A DNA stretch of 64,000 bases from Diaporthe sp. PMI_573 (taxonomy: Eukaryota; Ascomycota; Sordariomycetes; Diaporthales; Diaporthaceae): contig JAJTUP010000002.1 in assembly GCA_021399435.1 (NCBI GenBank), positions 2,356,001-2,420,000 of the forward strand. The letters run 5' to 3'. The notes under the pieces were generated by a model. The model did not search any database. It worked only from the letters and a program-made list of their open reading frames with translations, and was not told the origin of the DNA. Of this stretch, positions 22,566-34,591 are shown one piece after another. The first letter of the stretch is position 1. Each line of letters starts with the position of its first letter. The position numbers were made by a program, and so were the translations under genes.

Positions 22566-24660
22566 ATGGCTCAACAGCATCAGCCATCATTCCCGCCTCC
22601 CTCCACAGGCATCCCCGTTCCACTGCCCGCAGAATCCTCTGTCTGGGACCGCATATCGAATTGGGTTTCCGAGAACAAGGCTGTTGTCTACACAATTGCT
22701 GGCGTCACGGTGGTCGTCGCCGGCGCTACGGTCTACTATTACACATCAGACAACTCGGTGCGTCATCCAACCTTGCTTGCACTTGTTGCGCCTGGAGCGG
22801 TGGAAACCCAGCTTTGAGACGGATTCCTGGTGCGGACAACGTTACTGACTGCTCATGTTGCCTACATCTAGAAGCCAAAAGCAGATGCGCAGCCAAAACT
22901 CAGCAAGAAGGAGAGGAGGAAGCGCAAGGAAGCTGAGAAGAAAGCAGAGGCCCAGAGGAGTGCTGCTGCGACGAGAGAGGCACCCACTGCTTCGAAAGCA
23001 CCCACCGTTGACAGCGGCGATGAGATCCCTGAGATAACCGAGGCTACCGTCCAGGCCATGTCACTCGACGACCGTAAACACTGGGCTGTGAAGCTGAAGG
23101 AGGTTGGCAACCACGCGTATGGCTCCAAGGATTTCAACAACGCCATCGAGCTCTACTCGAAAGCTATTCTGTGCAAGCCTGAGGCCGTCTATTACTCCAA
23201 CCGCGCAGCTTGCTACAATGCTCTTGCCGACTGGGACAAGGTCGTCGAGGACACCACCGCTGCCATCACCCTGGACCCCGAGTACGTCAAGGCGATGAAC
23301 CGACGCGCCAATGCCTACGACAAGCTCGGCAAGTACTCCGAATCCCTGCTCGACTACACGGCCAGCTGCATCATCGACGGTTTCAAGAACGCTTCGAGCG
23401 CAGAGGCCGTGGAGAGGCTCCTGAAGAAGTTTGCTGAATCCAAAGCTAAGGAGATCATGGCAAACAAGCCTAGCAAGCTGCCCAGTCCGACTTTTGTCAG
23501 CAACTACCTGCAGAGCTTCCGATCCAAGGACCGACCCGAAGGTCTCGAGGACTCGGTCGAGATTCCCGCCGACACGGGCAAAGGCCAGCTGCAACTAGGC
23601 CTGCGAGCCATGGAGTCCAAGACAGGCGAGGGTTACGAGGAGGCTGCGACCGCTTTTGACAAGGCGATTGAGCTCAATGATCTTGGCTCGCTCGAGGCCT
23701 TTGCGTACAACATGCGGGGAACGTTCACATGTCTACGCGGCAAGCACGAACAGGCTCTGGTTGACCTGTCCAAGAGCGTCGAGCTGGACCCATCCATGAC
23801 ACAAAGCTATATTAAGCGAGCTAGTATGAGTCTCGAACTTGGTAAGATTCCCGTGACCTCTCCTATCTATATGCGCACCTACCTAACATCCGACCGCAGG
23901 AGATCCTGAAAAGGCCGAGGCAGACTTTGAGCTTGCCTTGCAGCAGAATGCCGACGATCCCGATATCTACTACCACCGGGCGCAGCTGCACTTTATTAAG
24001 GGCGAGTTCGCGGAGGCGGCAAAGGACTATCAGAAATCCATTGACCTCGACCCGGAATTCATCTTCTCTCACATCCAGCTTGGAGTAACGCAGTACAAGA
24101 TGGGATCGATTGCTTCTAGTATGGCGACCTTCCGACGATGTATGAAGAACTTTGACAAGGTGCCGGACGTCTATAACTACTACGGAGAGCTTCTCCTTGA
24201 CCAGGGCAAGTACCAAGAGGCCATCGAGAAGTTTGAGTCGGCGATCGAGATGGAGAAGCAGGAGAAGCCCACGAGCATGAATGTGCTCCCTCTCATCAAC
24301 AAGGCCCTTGCTATCTTCCAAGAGAAGTCTGATTTCGCCGAGGCCGAGAAGCTGTGCCAGAAGGCCTTGATCAGTAAGTTGACGTTGTCTTCGCTTGCTG
24401 CCCAAACCACCTGCTAACGCCACCCAGTCGACCCCGAGTGCGATATCGCTGTTGCCACGATGGCCCAGCTTCTCCTGCAGCAGGGCAAGGTGACGGAAGC
24501 ACTCAAGTACTTCGAGCGGGCGGCGGACCTTGCGCGCACGGAGGGAGAGCTGGTGAACGCGCTGTCCTACGCAGAGGCCACGAGGACGCAGATCCAGGTG
24601 CAGGAGAAATACCCAGCCCTGGCCGCGAAGCTGCAGGCGGCTGGGCCCGGCCTCCGATAG
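22566..24660 (+). CDS. tom70: Mitochondrial import receptor Tom70
   Basis: Four exons (22566-22757, 22872-23841, 23900-24373, 24428-24660) give 622 residues with consistent phases. The N-terminus carries a single transmembrane anchor at about 39-59 ([20 protein letters not shown]). A lysine-rich linker follows ([17 protein letters not shown]). Then come TPR repeats, starting at [20 protein letters not shown] and continuing to the C-terminus. The first TPR block forms the Hsp70/Hsp90 EEVD clamp in Tom70; the later ones bind precursors such as carrier proteins. The protein sits in the outer mitochondrial membrane with the TPRs in the cytosol. Length and topology match fungal Tom70. The ATG used lies directly before the hydrophilic leader, and the open frame upstream has no better start. 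Confidence 0.95.
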
Positions 24661-25780
24661 AGAGATGTAGGCCGGAGCCAGCTGCGGCCGGTGCTGGTGA
24701 AGGTGGCGTTGCTGCTCCTATGGAGTGCACAAGGGTGGGAGTTCCTGTCGGGGAAGAGGTCACCTGAGCCATCGGATTAGGGCACCGAGTTGGCATATGG
24801 CGGGTATGGGCTGTGCCGTCCGGCACTGTTCCGTTGGCTTTTGGGCTCGAGTGAGTGGTGCCATCGAGGTGCAGAGCTTTTGTTGTGATCTGTGCAGAGC
24901 ACCGCGGGCGAGCGAGTGTTGTTTGAGACAAATGGTCCGCGGCTTTGAAATTGGCGTCCCAGGTGAAAGCAAGCCGAATGGACAGTTTTCGTTCTCATGG
25001 GTTCTAGCATCAGCCGATAGGCTCTGGCTTGTACTGAATACAGGAGTAGTACGGTGGTAGTAATTCTTCCCTCAACCCTTCCGTACCTTGGGTAGCAACC
25101 GCATGAGCGTACTTAGTCTACATATATACCACTATACGACTATCGTGACTAGGCGACTGGTGGGACTGAATGTCTCCTTTGGGTCATGCTGAGGGCGCGC
25201 AATGATACAGGTAAAGAATAGTATATTATCGCACATTCCGCCAGGGCCACAAAGGTTCCCCCCCCCCTTCCGTCATAACCCCGCATGCCACCGGATCCAA
25301 TTTTATCATCGAACTTTTTCATAATCCCCTGCTGGACGGACGTTTACATATATACATGAAGTCGTGAAGGAGGTCCCCCCGAAAGCACGGGGGGATAAGG
25401 GATAAAAACATTAGATAGAAGAGTCGTCCGTCCCATTTGTCATTTCTCAGGTCATCTCTTGCTGGATCCGGCCCGTCCATCCATCCACCCACGCACGGTG
25501 TGTATGCTGTCATTGCTGTCCGATTCATAAGTTTCGTTTGGAAAGGCGACAAGGTCGCTGCGAGTAAAAAAAAGAAAAAAAGAAGGGACCAAAATGCCAG
25601 TGTGCGGCTGAGATTGACTGGGTCATTCAGCCAGCCAGCCAGCCATCCACCCGGTACCCCGTGTGCAGGTAGGCCTCTGGTTTGTCTCATCGCGCAGCAT
25701 CGTAAGGGTCTCAGTCCCTGTCGATTGTGACTCATCCACCTACCACCAGAAGCACGGGGCTACCATCGTGGAATTGTCTC
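24661..25780. other. Convergent intergenic region
   Basis: It lies between the 3' ends of TOM70 and the syntaxin gene. It contains simple runs: C10 at 25258-25267, an A-rich stretch at about 25565-25582 and CAGC repeats at about 25629-25647. I see no gene. Confidence 0.6.
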
Positions 25781-26898
25781 TTACTGGGTCGCATTGTTGG
25801 CTGCCTGGCTGGGTCTTGTAGAGAAATAAACGCCGAGGCCAACACCGAGCCCGATGGCCAGGCAGATGAGGAAGACGACGAGGGCGCACCACCACTTGAG
25901 CTTGCGGGTGCGGCGGGCGTGGCTGATGCCGATGTCGACCTGCTTGTTGCCCTCCTGCAGGTGCTGGTTGGTCTGCTCGGTCTGCTCCTCGGCGCGCTCC
26001 ACGACGGCCTCCTGCTGCACGATGAGGGTGTCGAGGTCCTGGAACATGCCCGCGAGCTCGTTGATGGACTGCTCGATCTGCAGGAGCTCATTGTGCCGCG
26101 CGCGCACGCTGCCGAGCACCTGCGAGGCCTGGCCGGAGCGGTTTTGTTTGAGCTGTGCGGCGGGGGCAGGTTGTCAGCATTGGGACGAAATCTCCTGTGG
26201 CATGGGCCTGGCCCCGGGCGACGTGAGACTTACTGCTGTCTGGAAGACGCCCTCATTGCCCCAGTCCGCGTCCGCGGCTTGGCGGACCTCCTCCTCGGAT
26301 GCAGCGGGGTTAACAATCCTATACTGCCGAGCGATCTGGTCGCGATACCTGTCGCGGTACTGCTGCTCCTCCTGCAGGTAATTCTGGAGTTCCTTCTTGA
26401 AGTCGCCGTTGAGAGCCTCGAACTGCCTCTTCTTCATGCCATGGCTGCCGTCGGTGGTGCGCTCGACGTCGGCCTTGAGGGACCTGATCTGATCACGGAT
26501 GCTGGTGTTCTTGAGCTGAGTGGAGGCAACCAGGTCGTCAAGGCGGCGCTGGGCGGTGTCGTCCGCACCGACTAGGGCGTCATGGTGAAGGCTGGCGATG
26601 CGCTGGACGTCGGCGGTGAGGGAGCGGATCTCGTTGCGGACGTGTGAGACGCGCTGCAGGAAGTCCTGTTGCGACAGGGCGTTGGAGGAGGGCGCGGGGC
26701 CGTAGGGGTTGTGGCCCGGGCTGATATTCTGCATCTCATGTTGTTCCTGGGCCAAAGGTGTTAGTCAATGGCATATCCCATCATGCCGGCTATTGGGAGT
26801 GGGCATACCGGGCTGCCGTAGGGATTTTGGGAACCGTATGCCGACTCCTGCGCGGGGCCCGACTGGTACGGGTTTCCGGAATACTGGGCGTACGACAT
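25781..26898 (-). CDS. sso1: Plasma-membrane t-SNARE, Sso1/Sso2-type syntaxin
   Basis: Three exons (26898-26809, 26746-26234, 26152-25781), all in phase 0, encode 324 residues. The N-terminus is Gly/Asn/Pro/Tyr-rich and disordered. An Habc three-helix region follows (about 55-200). The Qa-SNARE motif lies at about 210-280 (RARHNELLQIEQSINELAGM), with the zero-layer glutamine in GMFQDLD. A basic juxtamembrane patch (ARRTRKLKWW) precedes one C-terminal membrane anchor (about 287-309; CALVVFLICLAIGLGVGLGV). The short extracellular tail contains an N-x-T site. Such proteins receive secretory vesicles at the hyphal tip and septa, pairing with Sec9 and Snc1. Confidence 0.93.
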
Positions 26899-29428
26899 GA
26901 TGGAACAGGACGGGTCACCCGATCGGATGCTGCGGGATACCAATGCAATCGGCCGATAAATGAAGCAGTTGATCGAGCGGGAGAGAAACCAAGTAGTCGG
27001 GGTTCCACGCGTGTTATAGTCTGACTGTCTCTAGGTGCTACTGTTACAGGAATGTGGTGGTGGGATGGAAAGAAGTTCGCACAGCGGCCGCCCCGGGGGA
27101 AGGCTGTACTGTGTCTGAGAGGACCCTGCCCTTGTATGAGGAGTGGATGCTGATTGCTGATGTGATGGCAGGTGAGCAACCAACGTGTGCAACCAACTTG
27201 GTGCACACAGCCCGGGGAGTATGACGTCTAAGCTCGAGGGGCAGGGTATGTGTATCTAGGTACCTGGGTAGGTACCTAAGAAGCCCTAGAGCGGCAAACC
27301 TTGAGACTTTCCTTCGCACTCCCTCAACCCGAGGACGGCGTCAGCAGTTGAGGCTTTGCCTCTCCTTCCTGCAGAAAGGGTTCACTGCGGCCCAGGACTA
27401 ATGGGATCGGCATGCATTGCCCGCCCAGGCACTCAGATCCTGAACTGGACCAGATCCGAGAGAGACTGTCAGACTCTGCGTACCGTCCCGTCGGATTCGG
27501 ACTCCGGTACGGAGAGCACCCGTGGGGCTCAGACAGCATTGTCGTCGCCGCTGCCAGATCCCGTGTTGCTGGTTGTCTATCTGTTCTCTGTCTGCAGGCA
27601 GAGAGTTCACCATCCTGCAACTTATATGCAAGACGCCCCCATAACCATATGTGCGGGGCAAGACATCACACTGCAGTCTGCAGGCTGCAGCCTCCCTATT
27701 CCTTCACTCAATGCGAGTGTTGGGCCTCCCTTCGCTCTGGGCCAGACCTCCGCCGCCTCCGGGTCTTCACCACCGAAGTCCGGAGGCACCTGTCTTCAAT
27801 CAGACACGGCTGGCCGACTGCGACTTCCCAAGGGTCACAGATGTGGAAGGCCTGGATGCTTCGGGAATGAGATGTCTAGACGGGGGGGGGGGGGGTGGAG
27901 CACTGGTGTCAACCGCCAGCAGTTGTTCAGTGCTAGGAGCTGAGCACCGTAGACCGCCTGCATCAGCTGTTGTTTACTGAGCAAGGCAAGGCTGGTGGAT
28001 GGAGATACAGACATATCATGGTGGCACAGCACGGCTTGTAGACGATGTGGACCCTCCCACTGTGGGCCAGGAGCGAGCGACGAACGACCGACCACCGTGC
28101 CTGCGTGCCTATTTCGGGCTTGACAACAACGACAAACGATTCAACCCACAGCAGACCGCGTGCATCGCCAATACGCGCACCCACTGAACGTATCGCTCCA
28201 GCCCCACAGCAAGCACGTGTGCTTCAGCCAGCGGGTCCAGGCATCCAGAGCAACGCCCAAGATTAGAATCTCCAGGCTAGATACCCATCACCACGAGCCT
28301 TCTCGGATCCCTGCTTCATGCTTACATCTTACGAGAGTTTTTAGGTGACATGTACCACAGCCTGATTTGACCGGGTCATCCGCTCCCTTCAGACAAGCAT
28401 TCCAATTTACGTGCTACACTGTGGCTTGTTTTCATAATAGGATGCGATGCTCAGTCACTGAGACTAGCCTTCAATCGGCCCCACAACGAGGCGGTCCGGC
28501 TGACATGTTGTTACCGTTTAGGCACCACAGCTACGACCAGTAGTTCCTCGCACCAAGTCAAATACAGACCGATCGCAGGTGCCGAGAAGCCCTCACTTCT
28601 CAGCACGGTCTATCTTGCAAGCAGCGACATAATCAAACATGTCAAGATGCACTTCATTGGGGAATCCTCTGTGGTTCTCTGGTCTACGCCGGCTCGTTCT
28701 AACAAGGCGAGCTTCGCTCGCAGACGTTATATCGCATTAGCTGTTTCGACGACTCCCCTGATCTTGACCCCAGTACGTCCGAGACTCAATACCCGGGTCT
28801 TCCCTTGCAGGAGTCCTATGATGTCCTGATGCATCCAACACTGCGCGCCATGCCTGTATTCGTATAATAGGGTATCTTTATGTCGAAGTGCTCTGAAGAG
28901 GGCAGCCTCTCTGACTTCTCCGAAGCTCCCTTCTCAGTCTTCTACCGTTCCAAACCTCACCATGTGGCTCCAGGCAGCACCAGCTTCCAGTGCAGGAGCT
29001 ACAGCGGACGATCAGTGTGCCATCCGTATTTTCCACAACGTCTAGTTTGTCGCCACGTAGAGATGCAACTAACATCAACCTAGCACTCGCCGGGCCCAGC
29101 AGGTCAGGCTCTCAATGCGTTAGAAACCACACCAGTGTCGTGTGACTCGTCTGTCGCCGCTCGTCGCCGGTCCATAGAACTCGTCGACGCCGTGAGCTGC
29201 TCGAACATGCGTGTATCGACTTTGCAAGCGACCTTGGTAGTGTCTACAGCAGACAAGTGTCCTGAAAATGCGGTCATTCACTTCAACTGATGCAGTTGAA
29301 GCAGGTACGCCAAGGCCTGGATTCCTCGGGGGATCCACCGTAGGTCACCCTGATCCCACCCATCAAGCCTACGACATCGCTGAGCATGTAGTCTTCTCGA
29401 CTTGCTCTGATTGCCCGTTGTCGTTTAC
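26899..29428. other. 2.5-kb intergenic region
   Basis: It lies between the syntaxin start and the IMP4 stop. The left end is the syntaxin promoter, and 27251-27279 has clustered variants of the ACCTAGGTACC word. A G14 run lies at 27882-27895. Overlapping open frames near 27350-27980 occur in several frames on both strands and look like GC-rich noise. No RNA gene was recognised. Confidence 0.5.
27882..27895 (+). repeat. Poly-G run (14)
   Basis: Fourteen consecutive G residues. Such runs are sequencing-error prone. Confidence 0.9.
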
Positions 29429-30724
29429 TCAGAGGAAGTTCTTCTTCCGACTCGTGCGGGTGTATGAGTTCAGATGCCACTCAACATCACCGTCCTTGTT
29501 CTCAAGAGAACCGCCGCGGATTTCGAAAGGTCGAAGACTCATACGAGGTCCTACCTCGCTGAGCTCACAGGAATCATAGGAAGTCCTGACGAAGACGTGG
29601 TGCCTGACCTCGATGATATCGTCCACGTTCTTGAAAGTAACGACTCTGCCGCTCTTCGGTTTGCTTTCGGCAGCTGGAAGAGGGGGGAAGAGGTGCTTGA
29701 GGACCTTGACAACCCGCTGGCCAATTGGTGTGGTGAAACCCTACAATAGGTCACATCAGCAACTGTCTGTACGGAGAAATCAGGCCGTGATCCACGATGT
29801 CACGTTCGAGGTCTCATGCGCACGCCCGTGATCAAGTCATGGACTTAGAGAAGAGAGTCTCCATGTGTGAGACGTCAACTCCTGCCAGGCACCCGTATCT
29901 CTGATAAAATGTACCATTATACGGGCACAGCTGCCATGGCGTATGCACTCGCAGGATACACTGTGGTATGTGATATATTGGTCGCAGGACCCAATGGATA
30001 TATGGCATGAATTTCAGCAGCTTACCTCAAAGATGAGTTGCGGATAGCTTTCGGAGACAGTGCCGCGAAGACTGTTTGGGATATCATGTCTCAGGACAAC
30101 ATTGTGCAGAGAGAATGAGACGGTCGGCCCATGCGGCAGGTGGGACACCGTCATGGCAGTCGGTGTACCTCGATGTTCATGGAGCAGGACCACGTCTGAC
30201 AAGCCCCGGCTGTTGCAAGAACGCACCAGCTCGGGTAGAATAGTGTTGCCTCGGTTTAGACGGATCGCCGTGGGCATCAGCAGTCGTATTTCCTTGGAGA
30301 AGGCAGCCAGTCGACTCGAAGGCGATCGAGAAGTGGTCACCAAGACCCGAGGGTCGACAATTCCGGACAGCGCAGCATCTGCCCCGAATGTCAGCATATG
30401 TCGACGACGTATGCCAGAGGGGAGGTACTATGGACGTACACTCGTCATCCAGGTCCAACTGGTCCTTGTGGTCAGGCCGTGCTTCGTCATACTGAAAGTC
30501 CTTCCTCAATTGCTCGTCGTTGGCGATGGACCGGTCCAAGGGCTTGCCAGTCGCAAGGCTCTCCCTGAGTTTGGCCCGTTTCTCGCTGATCTCGGCGTCT
30601 CGCAGCAGTAGTGCTCTGCGGTAGAGGTAGTCCCTCCGCTGTCGGTTTTGTCTTCGCTACCAAGCAGACCTGTCAGTCCTCTCTCGTGTATCTCCATCAG
30701 CCTGGAACATGGACTCACAATCAT
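29429..30724 (-). CDS. imp4: U3 snoRNP protein Imp4 (Brix domain)
   Basis: Four exons, 30724-30719 (6 nt: Met-Ile), 30656-30440, 30378-30026 and 29740-29429, give 295 residues. All introns are GT-AG and phases agree. The start [18 protein letters not shown] aligns with the usual MLRRQxRERR opening of Imp4, which supports the very short first coding exon. The Brix domain follows: [61 protein letters not shown]. The C-terminus ends [20 protein letters not shown] and then RKKNFL, as in the family. Imp4 works with Imp3 and Mpp10 in the small-subunit processome to pair U3 snoRNA with pre-rRNA. The third intron is unusually long at 285 nt. The gene is divergent from UPF1. Confidence 0.95.
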
Positions 30725-31204
30725 TGCTGGCGGTGCTTTGGCGCTTGTGATCTTTTGTGCTCAGTTCCTGGGTGGTATGTGAGGCCAAAGAATTTATTGT
30801 TATCGGTGCCGCTTATCGGGGTCCCACCTACCTGTACATTTGTACGCACGGACCCAGGTTGTACTCATGCATCCCGCCATCTGCCTGCCGGCGGCGGGTA
30901 TCTTTGTCACTTGGGTAAGGAAGAGGATGGTGAATTTGGATGGGGAATTTCTTGATGCCATCAACTATTCGCCGAGGACACCACAACACCCTTTGCGATC
31001 GCCAACCCGGGCGAGTCTAGTATTCTGGGGGAAGGTAGGGTGATAGTCGTCATTCCAAGCTCATTCAAGCCGCGGCAGTGAATATCCTCATCACTAGCTG
31101 CTGGAAAGGTGGGTGCGCAGCCCTCTTCGGTTCAGCCCAGTCCCCTCCCTGCACGCCTTCTGGCACTTCATACTCTCCCACCGCCCCACCATTACACACC
31201 GACC
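30725..31204. promoter_or_regulatory. Divergent promoter between IMP4 and UPF1
   Basis: 480 bp separate the two start codons. The UPF1 side is pyrimidine-rich near 31130-31200. The UPF1 frame stays open upstream of its ATG, but only from a GTG, so that ATG is taken as the start. No defined factor site is claimed. Confidence 0.55.
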
Positions 31205-34200
31205 ATGAGCACGTCGTTTTCGGAGACTGACCTGGGCTTCAGTCCCTCCTCTAGCGACAAACGATCTTTGCGACACAACAGTGCGTGTCGATCCAGCATG
31301 GACGCTGCTTTCACCCATGTTGGCAACCACCTGATCTCCGACTCCGCCCAAGCTATTAACGCTGGTGGCTCCGATGAGCTGTCCAACCTCGATCATGATG
31401 AGAGCCTTCTCTACAGCAAGACCGGCGGGCGCAGGGGGGTCGGGAACGGTCGCCGACGAACCGACGACGACGACGGCGAGAACGAGACTATCGGCGATGA
31501 CGATGATGACGAGAGCCTTGCCAGTGTTCCTGTTGGCGCCATGAAAGGCGTGAGCCTTAACGAGCCGGAGGAAGAAAAGGAGCTGCCTGCGCACGCTTGT
31601 GCCTACTGCGGAATTCACTCCCCTTCCTCAGTGGTCAAGTGTCTTTCGTGCAACAAGTGGTTCTGCAGCGGTCGCGGAACTGCCAACACCTCCCACATTG
31701 TGAATCATCTGGTCCGCGCGCGACACAAGGAAGTCCAACTACACCCTCAGTCGCCTATGCAGGACACGATTCTGGAGTGCTACAATTGTGGTACTCGCAA
31801 TGTCTTCCTCCTTGGCTTCATCCCCGCGAAGTCTGATACTGTGGTCGTCTTGCTCTGCCGCCAGCCATGTGCTGCCAGTACATCGTCCAAGGACATGAGC
31901 TGGGACGTGTCTCGATGGCAGCCACTCATCGAGAACCGTTCCTTCTTGGACTGGCTCGTCCATCCGCCCTCCGATGCCGAACAGCTCCGTGCTCGTCAGC
32001 TCACGCCGCCCACAATCGCAAAGCTCGAGGAGATGTGGAAGGAAGATACCAATGCTACTGTTGCTGATCTGGAGAAGGCCGCCAATGCCGACGACGACCC
32101 GCACCCTGTCCTTCTCAGGTACGACGACCCTTACCACTACCAGAACATTTTTGGGCCCCTGGTCAAGATGGAATCCGACTTCGACAAGAAGCTCAAAGAG
32201 GCCCAGTCCGAGGATGGGCTGGTTGTGAGCTGGACCATGGGATTGAACAACAAACACATGGCCAGCTTCGTTCTGCCGAAGATGGAATCGGGCGACGTCA
32301 AGCTGGCAGTTGGAGACGAGATGCGCCTCAAGTACAAGGGAGAGCTTCGGCCCCCTTGGGAGGGCGTGGGCTACGTGATCAAGATCCCTAACAACCAGAA
32401 CGACGAGGTCATCTTGGAGCTCCGCAAGACCGGAAGTGACAAGTCTGTTCCTACTGACTGTACCCACAATTTCTCTGCCGAATACGTATGGAAAGCCACA
32501 TCTTACGATCGCATGCAACTTGCCATGAAGACATTTGCCCTCGACGAGAAGAGCGTGTCTGGCTTTCTATTTCACAAGCTGCTCGGCCACGAGGTCCAAG
32601 TCGCGCCAACGAGACCGCAGATACCCAGGAAGTTTACTGCGCCTCAGCTGCCCGACTTGAACAACAGCCAGATCAACGCTATCAAGGCCGTTCTTTCGCA
32701 GCCACTTAGCCTCATTCAAGGCCCGCCTGGAACTGGAAAGACCGTCACCTCGGCCACTATCATCTACCACTTGGCGAAGATGAACAGCGGTCAGGTTCTG
32801 GTCTGCGCCCCCTCCAACGTTGCCGTTGATCAGCTCTGTGAGCGCATCCACCGCACCGGCCTTAAAGTCGTACGCTTGACTGCCAAGTCTCGTGAAGATG
32901 TCGAGTCTTCGGTCAAATTCCTCGCACTGCATGAGCAAGTGCGGTCCCTTGCATCCGACATGGGCTCGGAGCTGGGCAAGCTCACGACACTGAAGAACGA
33001 ATACGGTGAATTGGCCAGTCACGACGAGAAGAAGTTCAAGCAGCTCACCAAGGCCGCCGAAAAGGAGATCCTGAGTCATGCCGATGTTGTGTGTTGCACA
33101 TGTGTCGGTGCTGGCGATCCCCGCCTCGCGAAGATGCAGTTCCGAAGTGTTCTCATTGACGAATCCACTCAGTCAGCAGAACCGGAATGCATGATCCCCC
33201 TGGTACTGGGCTGCAAGCAGATCGTGCTGGTTGGTGACCACAAGCAGCTTGGTCCTGTCATTATGAACAAGAAAGCTGCCAAGGCCGGCCTTAACCAGTC
33301 CCTCTTTGAGCGTCTGGTCAAGCTCAACCACGTTCCCATCCGTCTCAACGTCCAGTACCGCATGCACCCATGTCTTTCCGAGTTCCCCTCGAACATGTTC
33401 TACGAGGGTTCCCTTCAGAATGGCGTCACCATCCAGGAGCGGCTCCGCAAGGACGTGGACTTCCCGTGGCCTGTTGCCGAGACCCCCATGATGTTCTGGT
33501 CCAACCTGGGCAATGAGGAGATTTCTGCGTCGGGCACTTCATACCTCAATCGTACCGAAGCCTCAAACGTGGAGAAGGTGGTAACTCGATTCCTCAAGGC
33601 CGGTGTCAAGCCAGTCGACATCGGTGTCATCACTCCGTACGAAGGCCAGAGGAGTTATGTTGTTAGCACCCTGCAGAACACAGGAACCTTCAAGAAGGAG
33701 AGCTACAAGGAGGTAGAGGTTGCGTCGGTGGATGCCTTCCAGGGCCGTGAGAAAGACTTCATCGTTCTCTCTTGCGTTCGCTCCAACGACACACAGGGCA
33801 TTGGTTTCCTTTCTGATCCGCGACGACTCAACGTGGCCCTGACCCGTGCGAAGTACGGCCTGGTCATTATCGGAAACCCCAAAGTCTTATCCAAGCATGA
33901 GCTCTGGCATCACCTCCTGGTGCACTTCAAGGACCGCAAATGCCTCGTAGAGGGGCCTCTCACCAACTTGCAGACATCCCTGCTGCAGTTTGGTCGACCA
34001 AAGACTGCTTACCGCCCGCAGCGTTTTGGCCCCGTCGGCCAGCCAGCAGCAGGCTACCCGAATGGTCGTTACAGCGGCATGAACGGCTCGACTCGAGACT
34101 TCGATTCTGCATCCATGATGTCCTTCATCCCCGACGACGTCTCCTCAATCCACGGCTCTGCGCTCGGCGGTGCCGGCCTCAACTCGGCTTACCCTCACAT

Positions 34201-34591
34201 GTTCTCCAGCTTTAGTCCCGACCAGTGGCCAGGCCTTCCCGGCGTGGCCCCACCCGGTCGATCGAACGGCAAGAGCCGAGGCCGGGCCACCGAGAGCGTG
34301 GCCGGCGAGAGCGTGGCCAACTCGGAATACACCGATGCCAGCGCCAGCGTCATTGGCGGGAAGGGCATCGGCCAGGGCGGTGCTAGTCTAGGGGCCGGTT
34401 TACATGATGCCATTGGCGCATCTCGCCCTACTTCGTACAGCCAGAGCGATCGCCTAAGGCAGTATGTCGAGGGTATGGGCGGTAGCCGCCTCGGACCGAT
34501 CAATGGCTTCGGACGCCGTGATGATGATGAGAAGAGCATCAGCACAGCATTCCACAGCCAGTTAGGCGGCCCAGGATTCGACGGGATTTGA
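31205..34591 (+). CDS. upf1: Upf1 RNA helicase (nonsense-mediated decay)
   Basis: Single exon, 1128 residues. An acidic N-terminal region is followed by the Cys/His-rich zinc domain at about 130-230 ([25 protein letters not shown]), which binds Upf2. The stalk and 1B regions come next, then the superfamily 1 helicase core. This has Walker A GPPGTGKT at 506-513, DEST at about 652 (motif II), GDHKQLGPV (III), QYRMHP at about 717 (IV), [20 protein letters not shown] (V) and [13 protein letters not shown] (VI). The Ser/Gly-rich C-terminal tail has several S/T-Q pairs. Upf1 is the ATP-dependent RNA helicase that triggers decay of transcripts with premature stop codons. The chosen ATG is the first in the frame. 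Intronless coding over 3.4 kb is notable for a fungal gene but not abnormal. Confidence 0.97.
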   Translation: MSTSFSETDLGFSPSSSDKRSLRHNSACRSSMDAAFTHVGNHLISDSAQAINAGGSDELSNLDHDESLLYSKTGGRRGVGNGRRRTDDDDGENETIGDDDDDESLASVPVGAMKGVSLNEPEEEKELPAHACAYCGIHSPSSVVKCLSCNKWFCSGRGTANTSHIVNHLVRARHKEVQLHPQSPMQDTILECYNCGTRNVFLLGFIPAKSDTVVVLLCRQPCAASTSSKDMSWDVSRWQPLIENRSFLDWLVHPPSDAEQLRARQLTPPTIAKLEEMWKEDTNATVADLEKAANADDDPHPVLLRYDDPYHYQNIFGPLVKMESDFDKKLKEAQSEDGLVVSWTMGLNNKHMASFVLPKMESGDVKLAVGDEMRLKYKGELRPPWEGVGYVIKIPNNQNDEVILELRKTGSDKSVPTDCTHNFSAEYVWKATSYDRMQLAMKTFALDEKSVSGFLFHKLLGHEVQVAPTRPQIPRKFTAPQLPDLNNSQINAIKAVLSQPLSLIQGPPGTGKTVTSATIIYHLAKMNSGQVLVCAPSNVAVDQLCERIHRTGLKVVRLTAKSREDVESSVKFLALHEQVRSLASDMGSELGKLTTLKNEYGELASHDEKKFKQLTKAAEKEILSHADVVCCTCVGAGDPRLAKMQFRSVLIDESTQSAEPECMIPLVLGCKQIVLVGDHKQLGPVIMNKKAAKAGLNQSLFERLVKLNHVPIRLNVQYRMHPCLSEFPSNMFYEGSLQNGVTIQERLRKDVDFPWPVAETPMMFWSNLGNEEISASGTSYLNRTEASNVEKVVTRFLKAGVKPVDIGVITPYEGQRSYVVSTLQNTGTFKKESYKEVEVASVDAFQGREKDFIVLSCVRSNDTQGIGFLSDPRRLNVALTRAKYGLVIIGNPKVLSKHELWHHLLVHFKDRKCLVEGPLTNLQTSLLQFGRPKTAYRPQRFGPVGQPAAGYPNGRYSGMNGSTRDFDSASMMSFIPDDVSSIHGSALGGAGLNSAYPHMFSSFSPDQWPGLPGVAPPGRSNGKSRGRATESVAGESVANSEYTDASASVIGGKGIGQGGASLGAGLHDAIGASRPTSYSQSDRLRQYVEGMGGSRLGPINGFGRRDDDEKSISTAFHSQLGGPGFDGI

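Noticed and set aside
27324..27980. Dense overlapping frames between the syntaxin and IMP4 genes
   Set aside because: They are open on both strands in multiple frames, include a G14 run, and show no recognisable protein.
29474..29749. Plus-strand 91-codon frame
   Set aside because: It is the antisense shadow of the last IMP4 exon.
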